This document shows positions 31,952 through 43,589 of a stretch of 64,000 nt of DNA, in pieces. The notes beneath the pieces were generated by a model. It was given only the letters and a program-made list of their open reading frames with translations. It did not search any database and had not been told where the DNA came from. The stretch's first letter is position 1. The number at the start of each line of letters is the position of its first letter. Source of the stretch: Metarhizium brunneum (taxonomy: Eukaryota; Ascomycota; Sordariomycetes; Hypocreales; Clavicipitaceae); NCBI RefSeq assembly GCF_013426205.1, contig NC_089424.1, positions 124,001 to 188,000 of the forward strand, given 5' to 3'. The position numbers and the translations under genes were made by a program.

Positions 31952-33652
31952 TTTGCGTTGCCAAAATCAGACCGAGACGGAGAGAAACATGGAACAGAGT
32001 GGCTCAATTGACAAGCTGCCGTTCCTTTTCCGCCAAGGACGGCAGAATGAAGGAAATAGAATGTGTGTAGGGAGCTGACTTCAAGGTTGGAGGTGCGGCT
32101 GACTTGCACTAAGCGTCGTAGTTACATTAAATCTTCTCCTTATTATTTTGGCGGTAGAAACGAAACTTGACCTTGAACCAGAAATGTAGTCAATGTATTT
32201 CCCCGATCACACCCAACCCTGGGGTGTGTGTAGTGAGAGGGGTAAGCGGGGGAAGATTTAGAAATTTCGCTACATTGTACAAATCTAGCGCCTTTCCATT
32301 TCAAGTAACTGATGGATATATCCAGTCAACTGGCCTCTTCATGCAAGGTACTCGCGCCTCGTAAAACACCATCTGCCCCAGCTCACAATATACCAAGCTA
32401 GTTAGGCCCACGTGAATGCATGTAACAGGCTTAGCGACCAAGACTTGGACCAGTTGAGCTTATTCGCTTTCCCTTGTGATTGTACCGAGGCCTCGTACTC
32501 CCTTATTTCGCATATTAACTTGGTGTTCGGCTATTCTCTTGACTCCTGTGGGTCTATAAGGGTCCTTCAACCGCTGGTATCCGCCTCTTCATTCCCTCGA
32601 TGTCCCCATGCTTGTTTACATGATGGTCCTCGACAACATCCTCCATGGCATTCTTGTCAAAGGGCGTGGCTTCTGGCGTGCTCCAGTATTTACGACTCCC
32701 TGCAGGGGAAACTATGTCACCAACACCCACAATATGTCATTTAGGCAACGTTCAGGGTTTAGAAGTTGTTGGAGAAGGTATCTAAATGTACCTTATAGTT
32801 CCACGGCACGCCATCCACTACTTGGATGGTACAGATTTGCCCCTCGGGGCTCTTACTACTAGACTTGACTCTATAAATTCATATCCAAAATACCACTTGA
32901 ATCTTCTCAACCCCATCCAATGTAGTGTGGTGTTCTGCACACTCGCTCTTTGGAGTTGTAGTTGTACAAGTCCCATCGACGCCTATCTCCCTCAGTAGCG
33001 ATCTCGGGGGGCATCGAGTAGCGGGCCTGAATCGAGGTGAAAATTGGCGATTTGCAATGAAACCACGGGGGCCGGGATAATATTGCCAGGAGAATAAAGT
33101 GTCTTCTCTCGCACCACCCCGTCGCTCCATCTCTCAGAATACCGTCGGCCTTGATCGAGTCTGCAAGAAACAACATTTTCCCTTGCCAGTAGCACCAACG
33201 AGATGCGATACCGGCAGCTTGAATTTTGGCGTGGTAGCGCGCTGAAGACAGCTTTCTAGCCCACGTCCGTCTCAAACGTTATGATAAAAGTCGAGCTGAA
33301 CGTTTCGAGGGTTCGACATCATCAAAGGTGTACCGACTCATGTCTGCCTTTGGTGATTCCAAGTAGTTCAAGTATGGGTTACACACGGAAGTAGGCCTGA
33401 CAAGACCCTTGGAGATTGAAGCATCATATGCAGACACAAGCTCCACCGTACCAACAGAGCCAAAGACATAGTCTCCTCGTGATCGAGATAGACACGGCTA
33501 ATATCGTATGGGACATTGGGGATTTGGTCCTGGACGAGGTAAAACTCGATGGGTCAACTCAGGATGCCAGTATTCACACAAATGCTCTCCGCCGTCCTGG
33601 CAGCCGCGGGCCATGCGCCACGCTTGCCACGACGAGAGGTCATCGAACCTTG
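31952..33652. other. Intergenic right of the helvolic cluster
   Basis: No gene is supported over 1.7 kb. The left end holds the last P450 promoter. There, 32166-32172 reads CTTGACC followed directly by CTTGAACC, a near-copy of the cluster motif. Open frames here are short and lack recognisable motifs. The mobile element copy at 33653 bounds the stretch. Confidence 0.5.
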
Positions 33653-33903
33653 TGTGACAAGGGCTCGTTATGAGGGCTTGGAGTAAAAATGGGCTCAAAT
33701 TAATAATAATCTCGTAGGATATTAAAGCTCCTTAGTTGCTAAGATAAAGAAAGGGAATAGTAACTACTCTATATACATAAAAGGAACGCCCAGGCCTAGG
33801 GCTCTTACCCGGGCACGTGTTTAAGCCGTGTAACCAACAAGTCCCGTATCGGTGAAGCCCCTTTATTGGACTTCACGATCTGTTGGGCCTTTTCCGTGTA
33901 ACA
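33653..33903. mobile_element. MITE-like element, copy B
   Basis: A 251-base element starts TGTGACAAGGGCTC and ends TTTTCCGTGTAACA. It has a perfect 5-base flanking duplication, CCTTG at 33648-33652 and CCTTG at 33904-33908. It is the longest intact copy in the window and has no coding capacity. Copy A shares its left 30 bases and right 12 bases; copy E shares its right half. Confidence 0.8.
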
Positions 33904-34356
33904 CCTTGGGAAGAGGCGATATATACAACGAAGACTCGAGAGAGCTCTAGTGCAAGAAACAACACTACGTAGGAGCATACTGTCTCCCATGGCGACCGCA
34001 CTAATATGTAACATTTAGTAAAAGAACTGCGCTTCTGCTCACGGAAGTCGGCAAGCTTCTCGAAGACTGCAACACTGTTATCGACGAACTCGAGGCCCCG
34101 GATCATCAAACTTGCCGGCAAATCTTGATAGACATTGAGGGAGGTCGGCCGGTGGTGGGTATGGCGGTACCCGACGAAGACATTCACCCATACCTTGAAC
34201 AATCCGCAAATCGTCTTCGGCCTCTGAATGCTACCTTGCGCAGTTTATTGACATCTCCCAGTCACCGTTTGGCTGGCAAAGAACAACCTCAAGTAGCGAC
34301 GTCAGATGTCACATGAGATGGCAGGGGCACACGAATGATTGCTAGTGTTTGACCCA
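33904..34356. other. Intergenic, no gene recognised
   Basis: The stretch between the mobile element and the next gene holds no supported coding sequence. Confidence 0.45.
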
Positions 34357-35408
34357 ATGTTCACCCGAGCCATATTATTAATATGCCCATCCCCAGTGCC
34401 AGCGAAACCACCCTCACGTCACGACCAAGCACAGCCGCCTTCGCTAGAGACCCATGGAAACGAGGTATGGTATCCCAAGACCTGGAGTAATATACAGTTT
34501 ATATTGGAAGGGGCAGAAAAACCCGGCTTCCATGTGGCCGAGTTCGACAACGAGCCGCCTCTAATATTTCCTGATTTCGACACAATCACCGAGGATCAAT
34601 ATCTTCATGGCCATGCGACATCCGCGCAACGTGTCCCCTACCGATTACCACGCCTTTCCGCGAATCTTGGACCTGGCGTCGCAACGGAAGACCGAGACTT
34701 GGAGGATCAGGAATATATTGCGGAGGCTGGTAGCAGCTACAAGCTTATTCACATCGCGTCTGCATTTCTTGCCCCCAAACTCTCCGCAATCGACAAGACG
34801 CTTCTCACCTCGCGTCTGTTTGACCTTTCTTTCCCAATTTGGCCGGGCCCAGAAACGCGTGGCACCAAAGTCATCAATTCACCCACGAGCCCAGGGTCAA
34901 AAATGCCACCCTCATCATCATCCAAGTGTCTAGCTAAGCACAGTCGGACCCATGGGAGACCTTACAAGCATTTTAATTCACTTGGGGTACTAAGTGCTGG
35001 CATTGCCACTGCAACCATCGTTTACCTTCACCGTGCAAGTATGTTCGCGGACACCTTGAACCAGAATGGCTCAGGACGCATACTCCCCGATACTAACTGT
35101 CTTCATTTGTAGGGACTACGTATCAACAGAAACCAAGTCAGAGGGATGCAGTTCCAGTGGTACGTGTTTTCAGCACCCAGACTGCCATCCTGTATACCCT
35201 ATCCATAATCATTTACTGCACGGTCGGGATGACAGATGTCCTGCAAGGACAGCAATACTGGTCACGCTGTGGCTTCGTGACAATTCTTGTCACGTTGTGC
35301 GTCGGCGGTTTCCTGGGCCAGGAGAGCATACTCGACGCTCTGGTCGATGGGGGGGTATGCGAGCCTCATCTCAGCCAAGTCACTCGCTTGGTTCATGGAC
35401 TACACTAG
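34357..35408 (+). CDS. Unknown protein with C-terminal membrane segments
   Basis: Two exons, 34357-35038 and 35113-35408, give 325 residues. The 74-base intron has a GTATGT donor, a perfect TACTAAC branch site and a TTTGTAG acceptor, and joining it keeps the frame, so this is very probably a real transcript. I do not recognise the family. The first two thirds are soluble and polar, with an acidic stretch and a Pro/Ser-rich stretch. The last third has one short hydrophobic segment (LGVLSAGIATATIVYL) and, after the intron, two more (TAILYTLSIIIYCTVG and CGFVTILVTLCVGGFLG). The end might therefore be a three-helix membrane domain. The N-terminal part of exon 1 is less certain than the region around the intron. 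It lies between the helvolic cluster and a monooxygenase gene, and no functional link is shown. Confidence 0.5.
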
Positions 35409-36258
35409 TCGGTAAATTATGGTCTCTGGGAGGGTCAAGACTGTTTGTTTAAACGCCCTCAATACTCTATACTACCACAGAGGATTCGAGAAGCTGATCG
35501 CTATAATGCTGAGACAATCAGAAATGCGGCTACTTGTTTTGAGCTGCGGCATCGTTGTGTTACAAACTGGTTAGTAATAGATAGGATAGGATTACAAAGA
35601 CGTCTGGTGGAAAATACGCAATGACCCGCCGTACTAATGCCTAAAAACAAAGCCGGCCTACCGAACAAGCCGCATGCCATGTCCCTGGTTGGAAATTTTA
35701 TGCTGCAGGGGGTTGTAGAATGCGAACCGTCTTATGACCCGTTTAAGTCCGGGTCGGGGAGGCAACTAGCGTCAGTTCGGTGTATTCCCTCTTTGAGGGT
35801 AAGTGCCGAGCCCAGTTAGAGTTGTCCGACGTTGACGTTTATGGCAGTTGAGGCTCCAGTTTATTAGCTACTGCCAGACCCGTTCGCAACCAAGGGGCTC
35901 CGAAAGACTAAAGGGTGCGAGAGTCTGGTGTAGTTACATGTAGTCATTGCTCCTGTGACACTAAGTTAGAGGTGCACGTCTAATCCTTGGCGGTGCTATT
36001 TGGATGGCGAGTGTCGGATTTAAGAATAGTAGCCCGACGGCAAATTCTTAAAGCGAATAGATTTCCCTTCTATTCTTTGTGAACTCGGTCGGACGACCGA
36101 GATCCGGTAACTGAGCTCCGGCAGTGTATACAGTTCAAGCATGGTATTTAAACTCGGCCAAAGTTACTACTTGGTCACAGCGAATAGTGCAACAATCGTA
36201 TCATTACTACTATTTTCAAGGAAAACCGAGAATTATTCATCAACTTTTCTACATCACC
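35409..36258. other. Intergenic, promoter of the monooxygenase gene
   Basis: No gene is recognised. An open frame in phase with the monooxygenase reaches back to 36124 but has no methionine that fits the family before 36259. Confidence 0.5.
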
Positions 36259-37875
36259 ATGGCATCCATTCCAGAACAACAATTTGACGTTCTAATCGTC
36301 GGCGCCGGTTTCGGTGGGATATGCCAGGCGTACAGCCTGCGGAACATGGGCCTGTCTATCAAGCTTATTGACTCCCTCCCGGATGTGGGAGGTACTTGGC
36401 TGACCAACATCTATCCTGGAGCCTTGAGCGACACGGAGAGCTTTGTATATCGTTTCTTTTGGGATCAGGAAGACCACAAATCTCATCCGTGGAATCGGCG
36501 ATATCTTCGGCAACCTGAGATCTTGGCCTATCTCAATCGCATCGTCGCCAAACACGATCTACGCAAGTACATGCAATTTAACACGGAAATGTTGTCAGCT
36601 AGGTGGGATCAGGCCACTAGCACTTGGGAGATCAGGACAAACACCAACGAAATGTTTCGGGTTCGCTATTTCATTCCTGCCTTGGGGGTCTTGTCCAAAG
36701 TCTACCTGCCTGATATCCCAGGGGTTTCAACCTTTAAGGGGTGTTTTACGCACTCGTCCAGTTGGCCGAAGGATCTGGACGTGAAAAATAAACGTATTGG
36801 AGTAATTGGTTGTGGTGCGAGCGGAGTCCAGATTATTACCAATACTGCTCCTGTTGTTCGATCTTTGACAGCGTTTATTCGGCACCCGCAGTTTACGGTG
36901 CCCAACAATGACAGACAACTTTCGCCAACTCACATGAAATGGCTGGATGAGAACTACGACCGTATCCGGGAACAGGTCAACAGCTCCTTTTCCGGATTCG
37001 GTTTTGTCGAGTCCAACCGGCCTTTCTTTTCCCTCCCTCCTGAACGGCGTCAGGAACTACTGGAAGATCAGTGGAACCATGGTAACGGGATGCATTTTCT
37101 CATGGAGAGCTTTAATGACGTTGTGACGAACGAAAAAGCCAACGAAGAGGTCTGCGATTTCCTCCGCAATAAGATTCGTCACATTGTCAAAGACCCGGAG
37201 AAGGCGCGTAAACTTGTTCCTGATGAGCTCTTTGCGCGTCGACCCGTGTCGAACGACGGATACTATGAGACCTTTAACCGCAAGAATGTGTCTATTGTAG
37301 ACCTAAAAGAGCACCCCATCAAGGCGATCACTCCTGACGGTATCCTGACTGCAGACGGCATGGTTCACGAATTGGACGTTGTAGTTTTCGCCACTGGGTT
37401 TGATGCCGTTGAAGGCAATATTATGCGCGTCAACATCACCGGTCGCGATGCCACGGTCCTCAAAGACGAATGGGCTACAGGGCCCAAGGCGTATCTGGGC
37501 ACTTTCGTCCCTGGCTTTCCAAACATGTTTATTGTCAACGGCCCGCAGTCGGCTTTTGGGAATGTTCCGCAAACGATTCAAGCTAGTGTCGACCTTAACA
37601 CCAGTGCTATTCAGCGTGCAGAAGCTGCCAGGCGTGATTCTGGTTCCAAAGGTATTGTTGAGGCTACTCCTGCCGCACAGGACGCATGGGACCGCCTCTG
37701 CCTGCATCACGCTGAAGGGAGCCTTTTCAGTAAATCCAAGTATTCCTGGTTTAACGGAGGCAATATTCCCGGTAAGCCAAACAGCGTCCGGGCTTATCTC
37801 AACGGGCTCGGGAGTTTTAGAGCCGTGTGGAACAGGGCCGTGAACGAGACATGGGAAGGCTTTAACCCGCTTTGA
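36259..37875 (+). CDS. FAD-dependent Baeyer-Villiger monooxygenase
   Basis: A single exon encodes 538 residues starting at the ATG in ATCACCATGG. The N-terminal FAD site is VGAGFGG (about residue 15), followed by GGTWLTNIYPGA. The Baeyer-Villiger fingerprint FxGxxxHxxxW appears as FKGCFTHSSSW at about 159-169. A second Rossmann motif for NADPH, GVIGCGASG, and the ATGF segment complete the fold. The protein belongs to the cyclohexanone/phenylacetone monooxygenase group, which inserts oxygen next to a ketone using NADPH and O2. No helvolic acid step needs such an enzyme and it lies 4.3 kb outside that cluster, so I regard it as a separate accessory gene. It could act in detoxification or in a lost pathway. 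It is fully intact. Confidence 0.9.
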   Translation: MASIPEQQFDVLIVGAGFGGICQAYSLRNMGLSIKLIDSLPDVGGTWLTNIYPGALSDTESFVYRFFWDQEDHKSHPWNRRYLRQPEILAYLNRIVAKHDLRKYMQFNTEMLSARWDQATSTWEIRTNTNEMFRVRYFIPALGVLSKVYLPDIPGVSTFKGCFTHSSSWPKDLDVKNKRIGVIGCGASGVQIITNTAPVVRSLTAFIRHPQFTVPNNDRQLSPTHMKWLDENYDRIREQVNSSFSGFGFVESNRPFFSLPPERRQELLEDQWNHGNGMHFLMESFNDVVTNEKANEEVCDFLRNKIRHIVKDPEKARKLVPDELFARRPVSNDGYYETFNRKNVSIVDLKEHPIKAITPDGILTADGMVHELDVVVFATGFDAVEGNIMRVNITGRDATVLKDEWATGPKAYLGTFVPGFPNMFIVNGPQSAFGNVPQTIQASVDLNTSAIQRAEAARRDSGSKGIVEATPAAQDAWDRLCLHHAEGSLFSKSKYSWFNGGNIPGKPNSVRAYLNGLGSFRAVWNRAVNETWEGFNPL

Positions 37876-38331
37876 TAAGTGACACGGAGACCTTGTGCTT
37901 AATAGGCGGGACTCTAATAAGACCTATATAGTATCAAGATCAAGTCTCTCATCTGAGGTAACGCCTCTTACCATACTATTACCTGACAGGTAATAATATT
38001 ACAAGTACTTAGTTTCATATTACTCCACTCTTTAAATAGAAAATCTAGAGTCTTTTGCTTTATTTACGCTAGCCTAAATAATCGTGGTTTATAATAGTTA
38101 CAAGCCCGGCTTATACGACCAATTCAATTTAGTCACAAGCTTCCACTAGACTCAACATCGCCGATTACGATGGCAGCTGACAGCCTCGAACCATCTTCAA
38201 GGGTCATCCTTGAATGATCCGATAACTGGGGCGTGTGGATCAGTTTAACCTGGAAGTTCGCCGAGTAGGACTACATCAACTTGTACAGAAGCCGAGTTTA
38301 ACACCTCCAGTCGAACCAACTCCTGGGCAAG
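37876..38331. other. AT-rich intergenic stretch
   Basis: No gene is recognised. 37900-38110 is AT-rich with GGTAATAATATTAC-like strings, resembling the AT-rich tracts at 42.96, 50.1 and 63.5 kb. Confidence 0.5.
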
Positions 38332-38593
38332 CGTGATAAGAGCTAAAGCCTTGGAATACCATGACTCAACTCGTTTAATCATAGTCTTTAGTATTAAAGG
38401 TCCTTGGTTTCTTGAGGCATAAACGGACCAAAGAGCACTTTAAACGAGACTCTTTCAATACGATAAATCATGAGTCCTAGGGGCCTGGGGCAGCTCTCGC
38501 CTAGGTCCGACGCCGGCCTCTCGTGATACCTTGCTATGTTGTTGTGTAACCTTTGCAGCCCGATACCTTTGTCCAGATCTTGGCCGTGTGACA
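38332..38593. mobile_element. MITE-like element, decayed copy D
   Basis: The left end CGTGATAAGAGCT and right end GGCCGTGTGACA are degenerate versions of the ends of copies A and B. An inner block, GTATTAAAGGTCCTTGGTTT, matches copy A (11058-11078) closely. No clear target duplication remains. Boundaries are approximate. Confidence 0.5.
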
Positions 38594-38621
38594 ATCTCTG
38601 CGTACACCAACTTAGTCGCAA

Positions 38622-39100
38622 TCAGTGCCAGACTTCCCTAATATCTCTTCCTGTAGCCTCAACCAGAGGATGAGTCCGTATCAAGGCTCCTGTTGCCGCA
38701 TCCACGGAGCGCTGGAATCCAGAAGGTTCATTAGATGTATACAGAACTGGACGGGTGTCCGGGACAGCCCACAGTGGCCGACTATTATACCACTGACGAA
38801 TATCACATTTAAAGTCGGCAAGAGCAAGCACGCCTTGATAACGCCTGAAACCTTGTGTAAGAAGCCGATGGAGTGCATCGCGAAGTGAAATTCCGCGATT
38901 TCTCGGTATTACCCAGCAGTCCACGTTACAATTCTCATTATCGGGATGATCTTTGCGCGTAGCGCAGAATTGGAGCAGGAAAGCTTCCCCATGGAAACAA
39001 AACATCTGCGGGCATTCGTATTTGTGGACGTAACTATTATACTGTCCGTCAACTATGTCGAATGGTGGCGCAGGCACGATACAGGCATACCCTCGAAGTT
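38622..39100 (-). pseudogene. Unrecognised fungal protein fragment
   Basis: A continuous coding-like frame of about 155 codons has no ATG at its start. The open frame continues to about 39100, so it appears truncated at its 5' end. It contains a Cys-rich segment (YECPQMFCFHG) and a later DCWVIPR segment. Both look protein-like, and I have an impression of similar uncharacterised proteins in ascomycete genomes, but I cannot name a family. It abuts mobile element copy D on its 3' side. I do not claim a function. Confidence 0.35.
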
Positions 39101-39777
39101 CTTGGGACAGCTTCTTCTGGGACCCCGATATCAGCTGTCCTCTTTGCCACTGCGCAACGTTGATCTATGTGATGAAAGAAGTGTATATAATGCTCTGCCA
39201 AAGACATAAAACATGGAGGAGATGAGCAAAAGTTTTATTATTGAAATGATAAATCGAACCAAACGCGTTCGGTTGGGTCTAGGCAGGAATATTGTTCTCA
39301 CATACCGTCAACATGTAGGGTAGTGCCTTTGTGAAGGTAACTAGGCCGGTCGTGAATTCACTGACCATGTTATCAAGACGCTTTGAACATGACAACATGG
39401 CTATGCACGGCCAGCCGTCCTTGCCGTGGATGATATATTACCTTGGCGCGCATTTTTATGACAATTGCGCCGGACTGTTCGATCAATTGGTGCTGAAAAG
39501 CTGCCTGTGCATGGTAGGCAGCTAGGCTCCAGTATATATGTATGCAGGCCGAGCCTCAATGGTATGGGAATTGATGGATTATATCTGGTCAAGTACATAT
39601 GTAGCCAATGGGGAAAAGAGGTTAAGTCGCCAGACCCCACCGCATGTGCCAACGTAAAAGGCGACCACGACGTCAACAACTTTAACCTCCAAGGACTCCA
39701 CTGTACAGAAACTCATCATTACTGACCATACGTTGTCGCGACTACACTGAGAGTTTTCATTGCGTCTTACATTGTGA
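39101..39777. other. Intergenic, no gene recognised
   Basis: No supported coding sequence is present. The right part should hold the promoter of the kinase-like gene. Confidence 0.45.
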
Positions 39778-40624
39778 ATGTCTTCCTTTGACATTGGAGA
39801 GTCAAGTGCGGTCGAGCAGTCGCCTAATCCTCGCTCGCCCTTGGACCAAGCGATGCCTCGCTGGGCTCAGGGGCGACGTTCGAAGGGCCGATTTAGAGTT
39901 GTCTCAACTTCGAGAGTGCTTCCCGCGGAGCCCATTGTATGCTGGAACACTTCAATTACTCGAGGTTGAGTTTTGTATCTGACTTTAACAGGCGTTCCGG
40001 TTCAGAACTCGACTAATTCGCGCGAAAGCGACAAAGATAGACAAGGAGATGCCCAATGTTTTTCTTCTTCAGGTCATCCTGTCCAGGACAGATCAACGAA
40101 TTAGCGTCGCTGTTGGCCTCCTCCCACCGCTATTGCGCGGCTGGTTCGAGCGCTGCTTTCCTGAATGGGGTTTACCAAACCGCCTCGTGCTAAAGGCGTG
40201 CAAGGACGGATGGGATCAAGAGTTCCAAATTGAGAAATCAGCGTACGCAAAATGGAAGAGCCTTCAAGGAATAAGGATTCCCAGGTATTTTGGCGAGTTG
40301 ACGTACAGAGGTATCAAAGCCATTCTTCTTTCAGACATTGGGGGTGCTCGTGTCGGCGAGCCTGCAGGAGCCCTTCTGGACAAGGAAGAATTCCGTCGAT
40401 TGATAAAGGACACATTAGGCGACCTGGCTCAATTTGGCGCCTTGCCTGATGATACTAGATCAGAAAACTTCCATATTGTTGGCGATACGATCATGGCTGT
40501 CGATTTTGAGATGGTCGATGAGGTCGCTTCCGCCAGCCAAATACAAGATTTGACTGATTGGCTAGCTGAACTCTATGGCAACCGCCAGCAAGATTTGTTG
40601 AACTCTGGGAAAATTGAGGAGTAG
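39778..40624 (+). CDS. Protein-kinase-like fold protein (fungal accessory family)
   Basis: Two exons, 39778-39936 and 39992-40624, give 263 residues. The 55-base intron has a GTATGC donor, CTGAC branch site and AACAG acceptor and joins in phase. Exon 2 contains the small-lobe segment ending in a Lys-rich strand and an IPRYFGELTY segment. An LLSDIGG segment, a helical DTLGDLAQFGAL and then the catalytic-loop analogue with DDTRSENFHIVG and VDFE follow. In the family of small fungal kinase-like proteins this loop normally reads xHxDxxxxNxxx with VDFE in place of DFG. Here the loop begins LPDD where many relatives have a His. It may therefore be a weak kinase or a pseudokinase. The N-terminal 53 residues are polar and unrecognised. 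Confidence 0.65.
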
Positions 40625-41548
40625 ATTTTTTCTGTTATTCTGCAAATATCAATGGTTGCTTGGTTAGATCGTCACGATGTTAATCCCGTACTCGGAGTCG
40701 CCGTGCGTTATTCCTGGTCCAGAAACTGAAGATTTGCGTGTGAATGAGCGTCACGTAGTCGCCTATACATGCCTTTCCTCAAAGTCAACCATGTCAGTCT
40801 CAGCTCTCACTGTAAGATAGTGAGCAGTCTGATATAAGCGCCAGGATTGCCTCCTGCGACCCGGAGCACGTACGCGTCGTCACAGGCGCGAATGTCATAT
40901 CCTGGAATTCGTTGACCGAGAAAAGCGTGGCGCCCTGTGTTGCTTGACAGCCGCCTCAGGTATGCCCTCTTAACGGCTGAATGGTGGGACGATATTGTGT
41001 ACCAAATGTGCTGCATTAAGGCTGGGCAGAGAAGACGTGACCATGAATTGCGAACATGCTTATTCATAACGTTGAGCGTTCGTGTAGCGGCGATTCTTGA
41101 TGCGCTTGAGAGCTTGAACATACTGTATACACATTACAGAAGCTCTTCTAAATGTAGTTTATGTCAGCGTAACCACTATGCAATTAAAGTCGTTCCTCTT
41201 GTAGTTTAAGAGATTTCTGCTGTTGCTTCTTGTGCTGATTCATGTCCGCTACTTTGAGCTCCCGACGCGAGTGCTCACACTGTAGCACCCGTCGATTGTT
41301 ACAGCGACTTGGAGGTAAAGAGATGATTGTCAGTGAAAAAACAAAATCAAAATAGCCGCAAGTTATTTACTATCAAGAAACGATGTGTGAGTATAGCCTG
41401 ACAAAACCGTCTTTTTATTTTAGTCTATCTAACCCCAAGAACCCCACCATTCTTAAACCGTTACAGCACCATGTAGCACCAGACTATTTAAACCGTCTGC
41501 CTGACGGGCCGAAATTCCTGTACGGTTCAACACGCCCTAGGGGCTCAA
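40625..41548. other. Intergenic, no gene recognised
   Basis: Open frames of about 100 codons occur on both strands at 40.8-41.2 kb but neither shows motifs or splice support. I see nothing firm here. Confidence 0.45.
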
Positions 41549-42577
41549 CTACAGATCAATCTCAATAGGCTGAGGGGTTCCGCCTGCTAGCATTTCCTTG
41601 GCATAGGTCTTCATAAATCTAATCTGTTCGGGATTGAACTCATTCTTGCATGTACTGTACAATGTTAGGAGGGTATGGCTTCGGTTTAGTGGTGGTTAGG
41701 TGGCCCAACTCACTCGGAGGCATAGCTCATGTAGTTGAGGCACTCGACCTGGGTATCGCAGGGGCCACTGCTTTTTGTTAGCATTTCTAGCCATGGCAAA
41801 AACGGGCGGACAGCAAGGAATAACGCCATACTCTAATTTGAGACACGCCGCTCTTGCCTTGCTGAAGTCTTCTGCGGTCCCCCACGAAGGTTTCACTTTA
41901 TAGACGTCGACAAGCCCGAGCCAATGGCCGACCTCGTGGACGGTAGTTAAGCCCATGTTGAAGGAAGGTTCAGTTCCACCGGGAACGGTTCTCGCATTCA
42001 CGAATACAAAACGTTTCAAATAAAAAAAGTTTTGGCTTATACCCCCATGGCCGTTGGTCCCATTTAGGAAATAGAGGTTTAGTGTAGTATTGTCGCCCTT
42101 ATCGTCGCCCTTGTATATGCCTTCAAGCTCTTTGTTGTATAGAATGTTTGAGAAGGGGTTTTCATAGGGGGCCAAAGTACTAATCGCCGTCCAGTCCACG
42201 CCTGCAAGCTTGAACGAGATGCCAACTGGTTTAAAGCTCCTGTTGAGCACCTCCATCTGACTCTTCACATCGTCGCGCTAAAATTGATAAGCCAGCTTGT
42301 GGAGTTATTCGAGTCGTCGGACATGGCTTACCGTGAGAAGAAACTCAGTCTGATTGGCCTTTGTTTCCTCAGGCCTGCCAACAACGTGCACGTAAACGTC
42401 GAAGCCAACCTCTTCGGTCCCGTCGGGCTGTTGGCGAGGAACAACAGTGCCACTGACGGGGCGAGGATCGTTTGAAATAGGTCGAGTATCACCAAATTTG
42501 GCGACATGTTCTTCAGCTGCTAGGCTTTTTGGGGCTGCCGCCGCGGTCAATGCCAGTGCCAAGAAGTAGAGACGCAT
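41549..42577 (-). CDS. Secreted M43 (pappalysin-type) metalloprotease
   Basis: Four exons, 42577-42332, 42277-41832, 41767-41714 and 41654-41549, give 283 residues. Introns of 54, 64 and 59 bases all have good signals (GTAAGC, GTATGG with CTAAC, GTGAGT) and the coding sum is a multiple of three. An N-terminal signal peptide (MRLYFLALALTAAAA) marks it as secreted. The zinc motif HEVGHWLGLVD is at about 196-206, and the Met-turn NYMSYASD is built across exons 3 and 4, as in fungal MEP1-like enzymes. Exon 3 is only 54 bases. Such proteases are secreted by insect- and animal-associated fungi and degrade host proteins. The third zinc-ligand region carries VDV instead of the common HTF, so one usual ligand (the third His) seems replaced by Asp. 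Activity is therefore likely but not certain. Confidence 0.85.
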
Positions 42578-43569
42578 TTTAGAGTAATGTTTAAGCAAAA
42601 CGAGAACGAGCTACTCGGTTCAGAAGGCGAATACTATACTGGTATTGTCGGCTGATAGTCCAGGAGCAGGCCCAAAATCAAAGGAAGCAACTGTCCTTAA
42701 GTATTCACAAATCGTTGTGGCTCCGAGCAAGTATGTACTCGGTAGTATAAGTTTCTTCCCGCTCGTTATCCTGGAAATATCGTGATTCATGACGCCGACT
42801 TGCCATTGGTGTCTTGACGACGTGGATGGCTGAACCAGGGGTAAATGCTCGCATACGGTCCCTCTCTTAAATTATTCTTTATGCGTGACTCGCCGGGGCC
42901 TCATAAATACGTAATAAAAAAGTTTTTCACAATCTCACGAGGCTTGCGAAGCCTTGTGGAGTGTTAGTTCCGGGGTTGAACAATTAATCGGATAATAATG
43001 GTTAGATTACTACTTTATTTACTCGGAAATTAGCAGGTAATAATTATACAAGTAACCCTATCAAGCATAAAGAGCTGTATTATATTATTACCCCGTCGAT
43101 TTATCTTCTTGGCCCGCCTTTTTAAAGGCGGCTGTGCGTGTTTATGCAATGCTGACTGATTCTTTATGGAAACATGACTCGGCTATAAAGGAGGGGAATG
43201 GCGTGACTAGTGAGGCCAGCCTACTAATATGAGGCCAGTATAACTACAATAACGTCTGGTTCAACCGGCGTCAACCGGTGTCAAGTCGTTGTCGAATGCT
43301 GGGCAGCCATGGGCCCCGAGAACCTCATGCCATAGACGCGTCAGCTGAACCATGGTTGCAGTAAGCATGTGATTTCCTGTACCTTTTTCATCAGCTTGAG
43401 ACGCATCACAGTGGCTTTTGATGACCTTCACGGTCGGCCTGGGAGCGGTTGCTGAGGGGCATTTGATGAAGAAGGATGGCAGCAGCAGGCACCATGTACC
43501 GGGGGCTTGGGAGGTTCCGAGGAAGGGATTCCAGAACGACTTGATTGTCTAAACTACCGGCTGCACCAG
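42578..43569. other. AT-rich intergenic stretch
   Basis: No gene is recognised. 42900-43090 is AT-rich with GTAATAATTATAC-type strings, consistent with old repeat DNA degraded by C-to-T mutation. I could not identify the parent repeat. Confidence 0.5.
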
Positions 43570-43589
43570 CGTAATTTACATCAGAGTGT

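Noticed and set aside
31952..33652. A pathway regulator or transporter for the helvolic cluster
   Set aside because: I looked for Zn2Cys6, bZIP or transporter motifs on either side of the cluster and found none.
40807..41209. Overlapping open frames on both strands of about 90-104 codons
   Set aside because: Neither resembles a protein family, and the overlap on both strands suggests chance.
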